A stretch of DNA of 64,000 nt from Lachnospiraceae bacterium AC2028 (GTDB lineage Bacteria; Bacillota; Clostridia; Lachnospirales; Lachnospiraceae): assembly GCA_000702685.1 (NCBI GenBank), contig JNJD01000007.1, positions 372,001 to 436,000 on the forward strand, in the 5' to 3' direction. Below, in pieces: positions 25,200-34,348 of this stretch. The position numbers and the translations under genes are program-made. Under the pieces are notes generated by a model. It did no database searches. It worked only from the letters and a program-made list of their open reading frames with translations, and was not told the origin of the DNA. Each line of letters starts with the position of its first letter. The stretch's first letter is position 1.

Positions 25200-26096
25200 T
25201 CATTTTACGGCTTTGAGTTTTTTGATGAACAGCTTGCCCATCTCGCTTATCTCGCTGCCTTTTCTTGTTATATACCCGAAAGTGAGTATTTCCTGTTCCT
25301 TGAGCTTGATTACCTTTATGTCCGAAGCGTTCAGACTGTCACCAAGCATTGCGGCTCCGACTGCGTATCCGTTAAGTCCGAGCATCAGTTCTACGGATGT
25401 CGCTCTTTCGTTAGTATAGATAGCTTTCTTGTAATCGTATGTCGCAAGAGCTTCTTCTCTGTAATAGAACGAATTGTAATCACCCTGGTCAAAAACCATG
25501 CAAGGATAATCCTTCAGATCCTCAAGCGATATCTCTCTTTTTTTCGCTAGAGGATGATCCTTCTTCAGATAAACATAACTGTTCCTTGTAAACAGTTCAT
25601 GGAATTCCAGAGATGCATCCACAAATATCTTCTTGAACGTATTCTTGTTGAAATCACTTAGTGCAATGACACCGATCTCGCTTTTGAGATTCTTTACATC
25701 CTCAATGACTTCACCGGTCTGCGTCTCACGGATGGAATACTGATACTGCTCATAGTCGTATTCCCTGACAGTTTCGATAAATGCATTTACCGCAAATGTA
25801 TAATGCTGCATAGATACGGAAAATGAAGGCTTCTCGTTACCCGCATCAAGATATTTATTCTCTATGATCTCAAACTGTTCCACCGCATGCCTTGCGTAGG
25901 CGATAAAGGACGCTCCGGCGGAAGTGGTGACTACGCCGTTATGGACTCTTTCGAAAATCTGAATTCCGAGTTCATTCTCAAGATCCCTTACGGCACTTGA
26001 AAGACCCGGCTGTGATACATAGAGTCTGTCGGCCGCTTTTCTCATAGAGCATTCTTCATCTATCGCTATAACGTATTTAAGCTGCAGTATGGTCAT
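25200..26096 (-). CDS. LysR-family regulator, CysB/CmbR/MetR-like
   Basis: 298 residues. The N-terminal winged helix-turn-helix reads LKYVIAIDEECSMRKAADRLYVSQPGLSSAVRDLENELGIQIFERVHNGVVTT in outline (residues 5-60), followed by a dimerisation helix and a type 2 periplasmic-binding-like effector domain. AAGGAG precedes the ATG. It is the last gene of the nitrogenase-like operon and lies beside the methionine transporter, so it is the best candidate to bind the four sulfur boxes. Effector (for example O-acetylserine, homocysteine or methionine) is not predictable. Its pairing with the boxes is inference. Confidence 0.88.
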   Translation of the reverse strand: MTILQLKYVIAIDEECSMRKAADRLYVSQPGLSSAVRDLENELGIQIFERVHNGVVTTSAGASFIAYARHAVEQFEIIENKYLDAGNEKPSFSVSMQHYTFAVNAFIETVREYDYEQYQYSIRETQTGEVIEDVKNLKSEIGVIALSDFNKNTFKKIFVDASLEFHELFTRNSYVYLKKDHPLAKKREISLEDLKDYPCMVFDQGDYNSFYYREEALATYDYKKAIYTNERATSVELMLGLNGYAVGAAMLGDSLNASDIKVIKLKEQEILTFGYITRKGSEISEMGKLFIKKLKAVK

Positions 26097-26137
26097 ATAC
26101 AGATCTCCTTTTCTTCAAAATCTGCATACATAATACC

Positions 26138-26156
26138 ATACTGCAGCCTGCAGTAT
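26138..26156. repeat. 19-bp perfect palindrome before lysR
   Basis: ATACTGCAGCCTGCAGTAT has 9-bp arms around a single centre base. It lies 42 bp before the lysR ATG and 7 bp behind the ABC ATPase stop. No T-run follows in either direction. A minus-strand TATTAT is just downstream, so it could be an operator for separate lysR expression. Confidence 0.45.
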
Positions 26157-26162
26157 ATACCT

Positions 26163-26828
26163 TTAGTTTAATAGGTGTCCTTTTTCCATCCGGTAAAGGA
26201 TATCGGCCCTTTCTTCCACAAGACTGTCATGGGTTATAAGAAGTATTCCCCTGCCTTCGTCAGCCTGTTTTCTGAAAGCGTCCATGATCCTTGATGCATT
26301 TTCCGGGTCAAGCTCGCCGGTCGGTTCATCCGCAAATATATATTCATGACCACCGGATATTGCCCTGACGACAGCGGCTCTCTTCATTTCTCCGCCGGAC
26401 AGCGAACTCGGAAAAACATCCAGAAGGTCTTCTATTTCCAGATCCTTTATGTAATCTGCAAGCTTTTCTTCGCCGTCATTACCGGCTATTCCCGAAAAGC
26501 TCTTCTGGAGATCTATGTTTTCTCTCACGGTAAGGCCACCGATAAGGCTCTGCACCTGGGGAACTATTCCGATCTTTTTTCCGCGGAGCTTATCCCTTTC
26601 CCTGCTTTTCAGGCTCAGAAGCTCGGTATCATCAATACGCACCGTGCCACCTTCGGGAACTATCATTCCGGCAAGGATATTTAGGAGAGTGCTTTTTCCG
26701 CTTCCGGAATTGCCCGTTACGACCGTGATCTTTCCCTTCGGAACAGATATGCTCACTTCATCAACAGCGCGGAAAGTTTTCCCTCGTCTTACATATTCTT
26801 TTGTTATGTTCACGGATTCAATCGACAT
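26163..26828 (-). CDS. ABC transporter ATPase, LolD/MacB type
   Basis: 221 residues. Walker A GNSGSGKSTLLNIL, Q-loop VPQVQSLIGGLTV, signature LSGGEMKRAAVVRA, Walker B YIFADEPTGELDP and H-loop LLITHD are all present, so it is active. It starts 1 bp behind the FtsX-like permease with which it must form a complex of the MacB/LolCDE class. It lies in the nitrogenase-like operon, between the importer genes and lysR. The substrate is unknown; members of this class export or act mechanically rather than import. Confidence 0.88.
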   Translation of the reverse strand: MSIESVNITKEYVRRGKTFRAVDEVSISVPKGKITVVTGNSGSGKSTLLNILAGMIVPEGGTVRIDDTELLSLKSRERDKLRGKKIGIVPQVQSLIGGLTVRENIDLQKSFSGIAGNDGEEKLADYIKDLEIEDLLDVFPSSLSGGEMKRAAVVRAISGGHEYIFADEPTGELDPENASRIMDAFRKQADEGRGILLITHDSLVEERADILYRMEKGHLLN

Positions 26829-26829
26829 A

Positions 26830-28035
26830 TCAGTTTTCTCCGTCCCTCATAAGAACATAGCAATCCGTCTTTCCGGCTTTGGCTCCGGCGACGATCCCGG
26901 GAATCGCTCCGCTCAATACGGTAATAAGTATCGAAAAAAGAGATACAATGATTATCTGAACGGCTCCCGGTCCGTAATACGGAAAAGCGATTGCGTCGGC
27001 TATCATTTTGCTGAAAGGAAAAACCGCAAGTGATGCCAGGATGATCCCAAGGATTGCTCCGGCACCGGACATGATGATGTTTTCAAGAAGTATCAGTCTC
27101 AGTATCCAGCCTTCGGATGCGCCCATCATCCTGAGAACAGCCCATTCTTTTCGTCTGGTGTTCACGCGGAATACGCTGAGTATTGCGGTTACGAGTGTGA
27201 CAATGATGACCATGATCCAGGTTATGACAGTCAGCATTTTGGATATGACACCTATACCGTCCGTGACGGATGAAAGCATATTCTTGCTCTGGACAACGCT
27301 GACAAGACTGTTCCTTGAAATTCTTCCGGCAATAACTTCCGCATCCGATCCTTCTTTCACGCGTATGAGAAATGCGGATACATACCTGTCCGTTATTCCC
27401 TCATCCGATCCGTCTCCGAATTCGATGCCCTTTTCGCGTGCATCGGCAAGCATCAGCTCCATGACATCAAATGTGACATATACAGACTTGTCCATTCCGG
27501 TCCCGGTCCTGTTCAGTCTTGCCCTGACATCATATGTTCTTCCGAAAAAAGTAAGTGTATTATTTCCGTCAAGTGCAATATTGGCTCCCGCTATAAGATC
27601 TCCGTTGCCGAGCCGGAGCGAATAATCCTCCGAGATCCAGGGTGAAGTCACAAAATCCGTTTCGGGATCATATCCGATTATCTGTATCGGAACGCTGCAG
27701 CATGAGGCATTGAGGCTTGCAAGATATATTACCGGCGTTACTTCTTCAACACCGTCCATCGCGCGGAGTTCATCCTCCAGTCTTCTGTCCATCGAACATT
27801 CAACCGGTTCACCGCTGAGTATGATCCCCTGGTAGCTGTTCTCCGAGCCTCTGGGAACAACGGCAATATCCGCACCGAGCCTCTCACGCAGGTTCTCCAT
27901 TCCGCGTGTAAGGCTTGTGTCAAGAATGCGTCCCGCAAATACGGTAAAAGATAAGAGAAGTGCAAAAAGAAAAACTGCAGATGCTCCGATCGATCCGTAT
28001 ATCAGTTTTTTAAATGCCACTTCTCTTATCTTCAA
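26830..28035 (-). CDS. FtsX/MacB-type ABC permease
   Basis: 401 residues. One N-terminal membrane helix (about residues 12-36) is followed by a large extracytoplasmic domain of about 215 residues and three C-terminal helices (around 265-385), the MacB/FtsX layout. The ectodomain begins with a helix rich in Arg/Glu and contains one Cys-pair segment, NASCCSVP. It is paired with the ATPase behind it and preceded by DUF4418, 6 bp away. Function in the operon is unknown. Confidence 0.83.
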   Translation of the reverse strand: MKIREVAFKKLIYGSIGASAVFLFALLLSFTVFAGRILDTSLTRGMENLRERLGADIAVVPRGSENSYQGIILSGEPVECSMDRRLEDELRAMDGVEEVTPVIYLASLNASCCSVPIQIIGYDPETDFVTSPWISEDYSLRLGNGDLIAGANIALDGNNTLTFFGRTYDVRARLNRTGTGMDKSVYVTFDVMELMLADAREKGIEFGDGSDEGITDRYVSAFLIRVKEGSDAEVIAGRISRNSLVSVVQSKNMLSSVTDGIGVISKMLTVITWIMVIIVTLVTAILSVFRVNTRRKEWAVLRMMGASEGWILRLILLENIIMSGAGAILGIILASLAVFPFSKMIADAIAFPYYGPGAVQIIIVSLFSILITVLSGAIPGIVAGAKAGKTDCYVLMRDGEN

Positions 28036-28041
28036 ATTCTT

Positions 28042-28452
28042 TTACCTTGTTTTCTTTTCTATGGATATGTCTCTTGCGATCAATAGAGCAAGAATCACGG
28101 AGACTGTTATATCCAATGCACCGATCACTATAAGTGCGGGTTTGGTCGTTGATACGCAGTGCATCATAGGACTTCCGCACACCCCGATGATAGCGGTGGG
28201 AATCAGTATTATCACCAGACCGAGTATTGCCTGAACCGCGGAAAGCGTGATCCTGATCTTGTTCTTATCGATAAGGATTATCGCTATTCCCACTATGGCG
28301 GCGATGATACCGACTGCAACTTCCGCATTTGCGGCATAGTAACATTTCATCTTCATTTCCGCAGCAGAGCAAACGGGAAATAATGTTCTGGGGCCTATTG
28401 CCGCAAGTAATCCGAGCACTGCCGTGATCGCGGCAAGTATCTTATTTTTCAT
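28042..28452 (-). CDS. DUF4418 family membrane protein
   Basis: 136 residues with four predicted membrane helices and a conserved cysteine motif in the first extracytoplasmic loop (LFPVCSAAEMKMKCYY), plus further Cys residues in GVCGSPMMHC. I recognise it as DUF4418, a family often found beside MacB-like ABC genes in Clostridia. The paired extracytoplasmic cysteines could bind metal or form disulfides. Its function is unknown. Confidence 0.7.
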   Translation of the reverse strand: MKNKILAAITAVLGLLAAIGPRTLFPVCSAAEMKMKCYYAANAEVAVGIIAAIVGIAIILIDKNKIRITLSAVQAILGLVIILIPTAIIGVCGSPMMHCVSTTKPALIVIGALDITVSVILALLIARDISIEKKTR

Positions 28453-28463
28453 ATTGGTTCTCC

Positions 28464-29258
28464 TTAGATCATGTATTCGATATTTTCTTCCTGATGTGCA
28501 AAATCAAGTTTTTCCAGAATGTGATTTCTGTAATAGGTAAAGTTCTTATCACTTCTGTTTCTCGGATACGGAAGATCTATCTTCAGGTCTTCGATGACAC
28601 GTCCGGGTCTCGGAGACATTACTATGACTCTCTGTGAAAGATAGATTGCCTCGTCAACATCATGAGTGATGAGTACCATGGTATTTTCTTCCGATTTCCA
28701 AAGATCGATAAGCGCATCCTGTATGCTCATTCTCGTGAATGCATCAAGCGCACCGAGAGGCTCATCAAGAAGAAGGGCATCCGGTTCATTGGTAAGAGCT
28801 CTTACAAGAGCAACTCTCTGACTCATACCACCCGAAAGCTGATTCGGATAAGTTTTTTTGAATTTTTCCAGACCTACCTGCTTCAGAAGTTTCTCGGCAA
28901 GTGCGATCTTTTCCTTGTCCTTGATCTTGCCTGTCGATTTAGGTCCAAACAGGATATTGTCCCATACCGTAAGCCAGGGGAAGAGCGCATGGTTCTGGAA
29001 AACAAGACCTCTTTTCTCACTGGTTCCGGTAACGGTCTCTCCGTCAAAGATCACTTCTCCGAGAGTAGGTTTCTCAAGTCCCGCAATTATCCTGAGCATT
29101 GTGGATTTTCCACATCCGCTCGCACCGACTATCGAAACAAATTCACCGGGTTCGATCGAAAGATTGATATGATCCAGTGCAGTCAGTGTCTGCTCTTCTT
29201 CACTTCTTCTGAAGATCTTCGATACATCTTTTATTTCTATTTTTCCGACTGCCATCAT
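28464..29258 (-). CDS. NitT/TauT (SsuB-like) ABC importer ATPase
   Basis: 264 residues. Walker A GASGCGKSTMLR, Q-loop VFQNHALFPWLTV, signature LSGGMSQRVALVRAL, Walker B LLLDEPLGALD and H-loop VLITHD. It belongs to the nitrate/sulfonate/taurine family. Its ATG overlaps the permease stop (ATGA). With the next two genes it makes a complete importer. In this sulfur context, an organosulfur substrate is likely. Confidence 0.9.
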   Translation of the reverse strand: MMAVGKIEIKDVSKIFRRSEEEQTLTALDHINLSIEPGEFVSIVGASGCGKSTMLRIIAGLEKPTLGEVIFDGETVTGTSEKRGLVFQNHALFPWLTVWDNILFGPKSTGKIKDKEKIALAEKLLKQVGLEKFKKTYPNQLSGGMSQRVALVRALTNEPDALLLDEPLGALDAFTRMSIQDALIDLWKSEENTMVLITHDVDEAIYLSQRVIVMSPRPGRVIEDLKIDLPYPRNRSDKNFTYYRNHILEKLDFAHQEENIEYMI

Positions 29259-30283
29259 ACACCTCCGTCCTGCCAGCGAAGCACTCTTTTCCTTATAAGT
29301 CCCAGTAATGAGTTCACAAGTATGAAGGTGATACAGATGAGTATGATCGCACCGTACATCTTGGTAAAATCACCCCATCCCTTCTGCCAGTTGATGTACC
29401 ATCCGAGTCCGGCTTCAACGCCCATCATCTCGGCAACAACAAGTGTCAGACATGCAATGCTCATTCCCTGTGTAAGTCCTGTAAATATTCCGGGCATGGA
29501 TGCAGGAATGACGACTCTGGTCAGTATTCCCAGCTTATTGGTGCCAAGGGTTTCAGCTGCTTCGTAATAATGCTTCTGAACATTCTGAACACCGGTCATA
29601 GCGGATATTGTGACAGGAAACCATACACCGAGCCCTATCAGGAATGCTGCGCCTCCGAAAAGGGAGGACGCAAGCATCATGACGATCGGCATATATGTTG
29701 TGGTCGGAATCGCACCGAGCACCTTGGTGACGGGCTGTATCCAATAATGTATCTTTTTGGACCATCCTGCGAGTATTCCGCTTGCAAGTCCGATTGATAC
29801 CCCTCCGAAATATCCGGTGAACATCAGCTTAAGCGAATGATAAACGCATTCCCAGAGCTTGCTTCTGTCCGATACCATTGCATCAAGCACTCTTCCGATC
29901 CAGGGAAAATACGGAAGTGCAAGAACACCGGTCTTGAGCGTTGCCACATCATAAGCAGTGAGCAAAACCGCGATCACAGTATAAAGTGCACTCTTGAATC
30001 TTATCTTCTCATATGCCCTGAACGAAATGTATGAAAGTATTATTCTTACGGCATGGAACAATGCCAGCAATCCTATCAGAAATGCATAAACCGTTGAAGG
30101 TTTATAGTTCTTGATCCCGGGAAAAAACAGATGCTCGAACAGATGTATCAATGTGAAGATCAAAGGAAGAAAAACCGTACATCGTCTTAGGATCCTGTCT
30201 CTGGAGGTAAGGTCTTTCTGCTCAAGCAGAGACAATTCCCGTTCCGATATATTTCCTTTTTTGATTTCTGTCTGTTCAGCCAT
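29255..30283 (-). CDS. NitT/TauT-type ABC importer permease
   Basis: About 342 residues, longer than usual SsuC (about 260), because of an N-terminal extension with two or three extra membrane helices (roughly residues 40-115). The BPD permease core follows, with the EAA loop YYEAAETLGTNKLGILTRVVIPASMPGI. The ATG at 30283 with GGAG upstream is chosen over a TTG at 30307. It is the channel for the lipoprotein encoded just before it. Confidence 0.87.
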   Translation of the reverse strand: MAEQTEIKKGNISERELSLLEQKDLTSRDRILRRCTVFLPLIFTLIHLFEHLFFPGIKNYKPSTVYAFLIGLLALFHAVRIILSYISFRAYEKIRFKSALYTVIAVLLTAYDVATLKTGVLALPYFPWIGRVLDAMVSDRSKLWECVYHSLKLMFTGYFGGVSIGLASGILAGWSKKIHYWIQPVTKVLGAIPTTTYMPIVMMLASSLFGGAAFLIGLGVWFPVTISAMTGVQNVQKHYYEAAETLGTNKLGILTRVVIPASMPGIFTGLTQGMSIACLTLVVAEMMGVEAGLGWYINWQKGWGDFTKMYGAIILICITFILVNSLLGLIRKRVLRWQDGGV

Positions 30284-30299
30284 TATATATTCTCCGTTA

Positions 30300-31421
30300 T
30301 CACTCAATCTTGGTCAGATCGTATTTTACAAGAAACTGCTCTTCCGCATTTGACAGATCGAAATCCTGGGGAAGAAGTCCGAGATCTTTATATTCCTGTC
30401 CGATGACATTGGTTGTTCCGATAAGTTCTTTGGTTCCGAATCCGTAATGAAGAAGGTTGATAAGTTCGATACCCATTTCCCTTGTGCAGGATATGTACTG
30501 CTGATCGATAAGAAGATCTACAGCCTGCTCACGGTTTTCTTCACTTTCCTCAAGCCACTTGGATGCTCTGTATACGGCTCTGGTGATCTTATATACGGTT
30601 ACGGGATTCTTCTCAACAAAGTCCTTGCTGAATCCGAGTGAGCAGCAAACTTCTCCTTCAAAGTCGGGATCGTAATCCTGGGAACGAATGATCTTAGTGT
30701 AACCGGCATCAACAAAATTATAGATAAGCTCATCACTTGCAACGATGGCGTCTACCTGTCCTTCCTGAAGTGCTGCAAGAAGAGTTCCGGCATCAAGTGC
30801 GACCCAGGTAAAATCATCCGCGGTAAATCCATCGTGATTGACAAATCTGAGTCCGATGTTATGGAAAAGTCCACCGATTCCTCCGGCAACTCCGATCCTC
30901 ATGCCCTTTTCAAATCCGTCATATTCAGAATCGGTAAGTGTGGCAGCCGAGGCACATCCGGAGTGAAGAGCGAGTGTACTTACAACCTCTTCACCGTTCT
31001 GGTAGTAAAGGAGCCAGTCTGATAAGAATCCGATAGCTACGGTAAGGTTTCCCGATGCAAGTGCATCTCTTGCGGCATCTCCGGAGATCTGAACGAATTC
31101 AAATGACTCGATTCCTTCATCCTCTACAAATCCGAGATACTTGGCAACCGGAAGAGCTACGGGGCAAAGAGATCCGGTGTAGTTGACCGTTATGGTCTGT
31201 CCGTATGCGGGTTCCTTTTCATATAGAGCATTGAGTTCCTCTTCACTCAGAGCGGAATAATCGATAAGTCCGTCCGCATTAACGACTGCTCCCTGAGCCT
31301 GTCCGAGTGCAAGTCCGGATGACGAAGATCCCGAGTCGCTGCTTCCTCCGCCCGTACATCCCGTAAGAAGTAATACCCCCGCAGAAAACAAAGCTATAAG
31401 TTTTGCTGATATTTTTTTCAT
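30300..31421 (-). CDS. Substrate-binding lipoprotein, NitT/TauT family
   Basis: 373 residues. Lipoprotein signal with lipobox LLLTGC at about residue 22, then a Gly/Ser linker. The mature part is an SsuA/NMT1-like fold: a first lobe with VNYTGSLCPVALPVAKYLGF, the segment SGDAARDALASGNLTVAIGFLSDWLLYYQNG, and a hinge segment GMRIGVAGGIGGLFHNIGLRFV. The family binds nitrate, sulfonates, taurine or thiamine precursors. It follows nifD-like by 26 bp in the same operon. Import of an aliphatic sulfonate or thioether substrate is inferred from context. Confidence 0.86.
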   Translation of the reverse strand: MKKISAKLIALFSAGVLLLTGCTGGGSSDSGSSSSGLALGQAQGAVVNADGLIDYSALSEEELNALYEKEPAYGQTITVNYTGSLCPVALPVAKYLGFVEDEGIESFEFVQISGDAARDALASGNLTVAIGFLSDWLLYYQNGEEVVSTLALHSGCASAATLTDSEYDGFEKGMRIGVAGGIGGLFHNIGLRFVNHDGFTADDFTWVALDAGTLLAALQEGQVDAIVASDELIYNFVDAGYTKIIRSQDYDPDFEGEVCCSLGFSKDFVEKNPVTVYKITRAVYRASKWLEESEENREQAVDLLIDQQYISCTREMGIELINLLHYGFGTKELIGTTNVIGQEYKDLGLLPQDFDLSNAEEQFLVKYDLTKIE

Positions 31422-31447
31422 TTTCTATCTCCTCTTTTCTGTAGTTT

Positions 31448-32983
31448 TTAATCTTTGAGATATGCGAAGGGATCCTTCTCATACCAGGATTTCTTGTAAG
31501 GGAACTTCACATGCTTGGATACCTCCTTGACATATGAATCATTTTCAAGTGCGAATGCAAGCTGCCTTGCAACCTGGAATACTCCGTTATATCCGAAGTA
31601 TGCTCCGCCTACATCAAATTCGGGAACGGTGACCGCTCCGAGTTTTGCGGGTTCCGAAAGACCGTTTGCGTGGCACAGTACGATATCCGGCTTATATGTC
31701 TTGACCTGATTGACGAACTCGTAAGGCTGGTCGCTGATCACTACGGGCACATCGGGATGATCCTTGGTAAGTTCCTCGAACGAAGGCTCTGCGTTTGAGT
31801 CATACAGCAGTCCGATGACAGATACGATCTCCATTCCGAGGTCATCATGTATAAGCGATGCTTCAACCGCACTTCTTACGGCACCGCCCGAGATCATCAC
31901 TCTCTTTCCCTTGAGTTTTTCCTTGAATGGTGCGATTGCTTCGAGCACAAGTTTTTCTTCGTAATCGGCAAGTCTTTCCGCTTCAGCCTTCAGTCCGAAG
32001 TGCTCTCCGATATCCACGAGCCACTTTCTTGTTGCCTTAAGCCCGAGAGGCATTCCCATGTAATAGGGGACATCGTATTTATCCTTGAGATACTTTACGA
32101 AGTAATCGTCATGCATCCAGCAGAGGCTTACATTGAGAGCCGATTCGGATACGAATCTGATCTTGTCTGCGTTGCTGTACTCGGGAAGGACATTTACGTT
32201 CAGGTTAAGTCCGTTCAGAATCCTGGTAAGTTCGTTTTCGTCCTGGGGACCCATCGACTCGAGCGTCATGACGTTAACCGTGTATTTCTTTTTATATTCG
32301 TAACCTGCGGCAAGGAATCCGGAAGCGGGATCTGCGGGATTCAGAGGCACATAATCCTTGTAAGCTATCGGTTCAAGCTTGATATGTCTGATCAGTGCAT
32401 GATAGAAAGCATCGTATGCACTTGATACGTATTTCGATCTGAAGCCGGGACAGTGGATCGCGGTAAGCTGGGCTGATACAACCTTGCTTTCATCGGATAT
32501 TATCTTCTCGACATCATCACCTATTATGTTCGGTGCACATGTCGAAAGTACGAAGATGAATTCCGGCCTGAATGTTTTGTCAGCATATTCGATCGCTTCC
32601 CTGAGCTTTTTCTCGCCGCCGTTTACTATCTCGGTGGTTGAAAGATTTGTCGAAAGCCAGTTAACGGGCTTGGGAACAAGTCCTCTTGCCGTCTTTCCCG
32701 CGTTAGTCGAATTTGTGACCATATGAAGCTGGTGTCCGCATCCTACAGGTCCGTGCATTATCAGAACCGTATTTTCGATCGGTGCCGACATCATTACCGA
32801 AAGGAACATCTGACATGCCGAACTTCCCTGCCAGAAGTCTCTGTCCCTGCCCTTAAGGCAGCAGTTTCTTGAACATTCAAGAAGATCACAGCTACATCCG
32901 TGATATGCATCGGTTGCTTCAAGCCTTTCCTCTCTGGTAGGAGGTATGGCTTTTTCTACATATTTATTCTCAAGTTCGCTCAT
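31448..32983 (-). CDS. Nitrogenase-like alpha (NifD-like) subunit
   Basis: 511 residues, NifD/NifE superfamily. P-cluster cysteines fit C57 (SSACQM), C82 (HGPVGCGHQ) and C149 (LSTCAPNIIGDD), spaced as in NifD 62/88/154. C288 (SLCWMHDDYF) lines up with the FeMo-cofactor ligand Cys275. The second cofactor ligand, His442 of NifD (PYHGYDG), is Phe463 here (GGAYFGYNGV). The Gln191/His195 region of NifD aligns with FRSKYVSSAY, so those N2-reduction residues are missing. An extra Cys-rich segment (C30, C32, C37, C41, C42) is absent from NifD. The partner is the NifK-like gene 8 bp before it. It is a reductase for something other than N2. The alignments are by eye. Confidence 0.87.
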   Translation of the reverse strand: MSELENKYVEKAIPPTREERLEATDAYHGCSCDLLECSRNCCLKGRDRDFWQGSSACQMFLSVMMSAPIENTVLIMHGPVGCGHQLHMVTNSTNAGKTARGLVPKPVNWLSTNLSTTEIVNGGEKKLREAIEYADKTFRPEFIFVLSTCAPNIIGDDVEKIISDESKVVSAQLTAIHCPGFRSKYVSSAYDAFYHALIRHIKLEPIAYKDYVPLNPADPASGFLAAGYEYKKKYTVNVMTLESMGPQDENELTRILNGLNLNVNVLPEYSNADKIRFVSESALNVSLCWMHDDYFVKYLKDKYDVPYYMGMPLGLKATRKWLVDIGEHFGLKAEAERLADYEEKLVLEAIAPFKEKLKGKRVMISGGAVRSAVEASLIHDDLGMEIVSVIGLLYDSNAEPSFEELTKDHPDVPVVISDQPYEFVNQVKTYKPDIVLCHANGLSEPAKLGAVTVPEFDVGGAYFGYNGVFQVARQLAFALENDSYVKEVSKHVKFPYKKSWYEKDPFAYLKD

Positions 32984-32991
32984 ATTTCCTC

Positions 32992-34338
32992 CTATCTGCC
33001 TGAAACCGGAACGGTGATAAGATCTGTCAGGAGATTAAGTCCTCCGTTATATCCCGAATACCCACGGTATGTAATGACTCTGTTCGATACGGGATACGAT
33101 AATGCGAAATACAGTGCACCGATATCCTGAGCCGCATATTTTTCAAGTGAGCTTCCCACTATATAAAGAGGTCCGTGCTGATCAAAATATCTCTGTCCCT
33201 GATTGCGCGCATGTCTCTTATTGAGTGCCCATGCTATCTGTTTGGTATCCGATTCCCTGATAAGTTCGCCGGGAGTTTCGGATGCTTTAAACGCTTCTTC
33301 GAACTTCCTAGCCCTGGGCTTGGTCAGAAGATCCGTTACAAATACATCATCAACCTTCCAGCCGAGTTCTCCCTTCAAAAACTTTGCAAGAGGGATGGCG
33401 TAATTGGAATTGGTAACCGTAGCTCCGTAGTAGAAGAACTGTGAGTTGATAACCAGATCCAGTGTTTTGATAAAATAGTTGTAATATCTCTCTTCTTCCG
33501 AAGCGATGACTTTCTCGAGAAGTTCCTTATCGATATCGATGTGTTCGGAAAGTTCTCTGAGGAAAGCCGTTGTCTGTACCGCGCCTATCGGAAGATCCGT
33601 TATCCAGGAAGGAGTTCCGTGCTTATCTTCAAATTTCTTTTCGAAATCTACTCCCCACACTCTTGAGAAATGAATATTGAGTGATGCCTTTGATGCACTG
33701 AGTATGTTTTCAAAGGTCTGATCGGGTGTGAAAAATGTATTAACCCTAAGCCCTAAACCTTCAAGTATTCTTTTTATCTCTTCAAGGTCACCTCTGTATG
33801 AAGGATCAAAATTTGGAATCAGTCCAAATATGTTTACCAGCTTGGGATCTTTTTCATCCGAAACAGGTACATAACTGTTAAAGACTCCTTCCAAAACACG
33901 TTCGTATCCTGAATAGGCATCCCCTTCGAAGCTGGGAGTGTTGACCCCGATGACCGGAGTTTCCGCATCTGCGAACTCTTCAACAACTGCCTGAACATCA
34001 TCACCGATGATCTCGGTCATACATCCGGTTACTACAACAAATAATTTCGCTTCCAATAATTCCTGTGCTGATTTGATCTCCTGTCTTAGTCTGTCGGTTC
34101 CTCCGAAAACTACATTTCTTTCTCTGACGGCACTTGAAGGTATCTGTGTTCCTCCGCAGTATCCTTCCCCGTTATATCCCGAGAGATTTCCGATGGATCC
34201 CGCAAGGTTTCCGGCACATCCCTCCGCAGCATGTGATATAGCGATCACATCAGGCAATGAGGACAGAGTTGCCAGAGCGCCTCCCTGTGCGCAGGTCGTT
34301 CTCGGTCTTTCTACGATTCCTTTTGCTGAATTTCCCAT
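32992..34338 (-). CDS. Nitrogenase-like beta (NifK-like) subunit
   Basis: 448 residues. It has P-cluster-type cysteines at C16 (TTCAQGGA), C41 (AEGCAGNLAG) and C106 (VVTGCMTEIIGDD), with spacing like NifK 70/95/153, and an extra C61. It lacks the N-terminal extension of NifK, so it resembles the shorter beta subunits of nitrogenase-like enzymes. It would form an alpha2beta2 complex with the NifD-like protein and receive electrons from the NifH-like protein. It is 10 bp behind the cysteine synthase gene. Confidence 0.87.
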   Translation of the reverse strand: MGNSAKGIVERPRTTCAQGGALATLSSLPDVIAISHAAEGCAGNLAGSIGNLSGYNGEGYCGGTQIPSSAVRERNVVFGGTDRLRQEIKSAQELLEAKLFVVVTGCMTEIIGDDVQAVVEEFADAETPVIGVNTPSFEGDAYSGYERVLEGVFNSYVPVSDEKDPKLVNIFGLIPNFDPSYRGDLEEIKRILEGLGLRVNTFFTPDQTFENILSASKASLNIHFSRVWGVDFEKKFEDKHGTPSWITDLPIGAVQTTAFLRELSEHIDIDKELLEKVIASEEERYYNYFIKTLDLVINSQFFYYGATVTNSNYAIPLAKFLKGELGWKVDDVFVTDLLTKPRARKFEEAFKASETPGELIRESDTKQIAWALNKRHARNQGQRYFDQHGPLYIVGSSLEKYAAQDIGALYFALSYPVSNRVITYRGYSGYNGGLNLLTDLITVPVSGR

Positions 34339-34348
34339 TTGTCACCTC

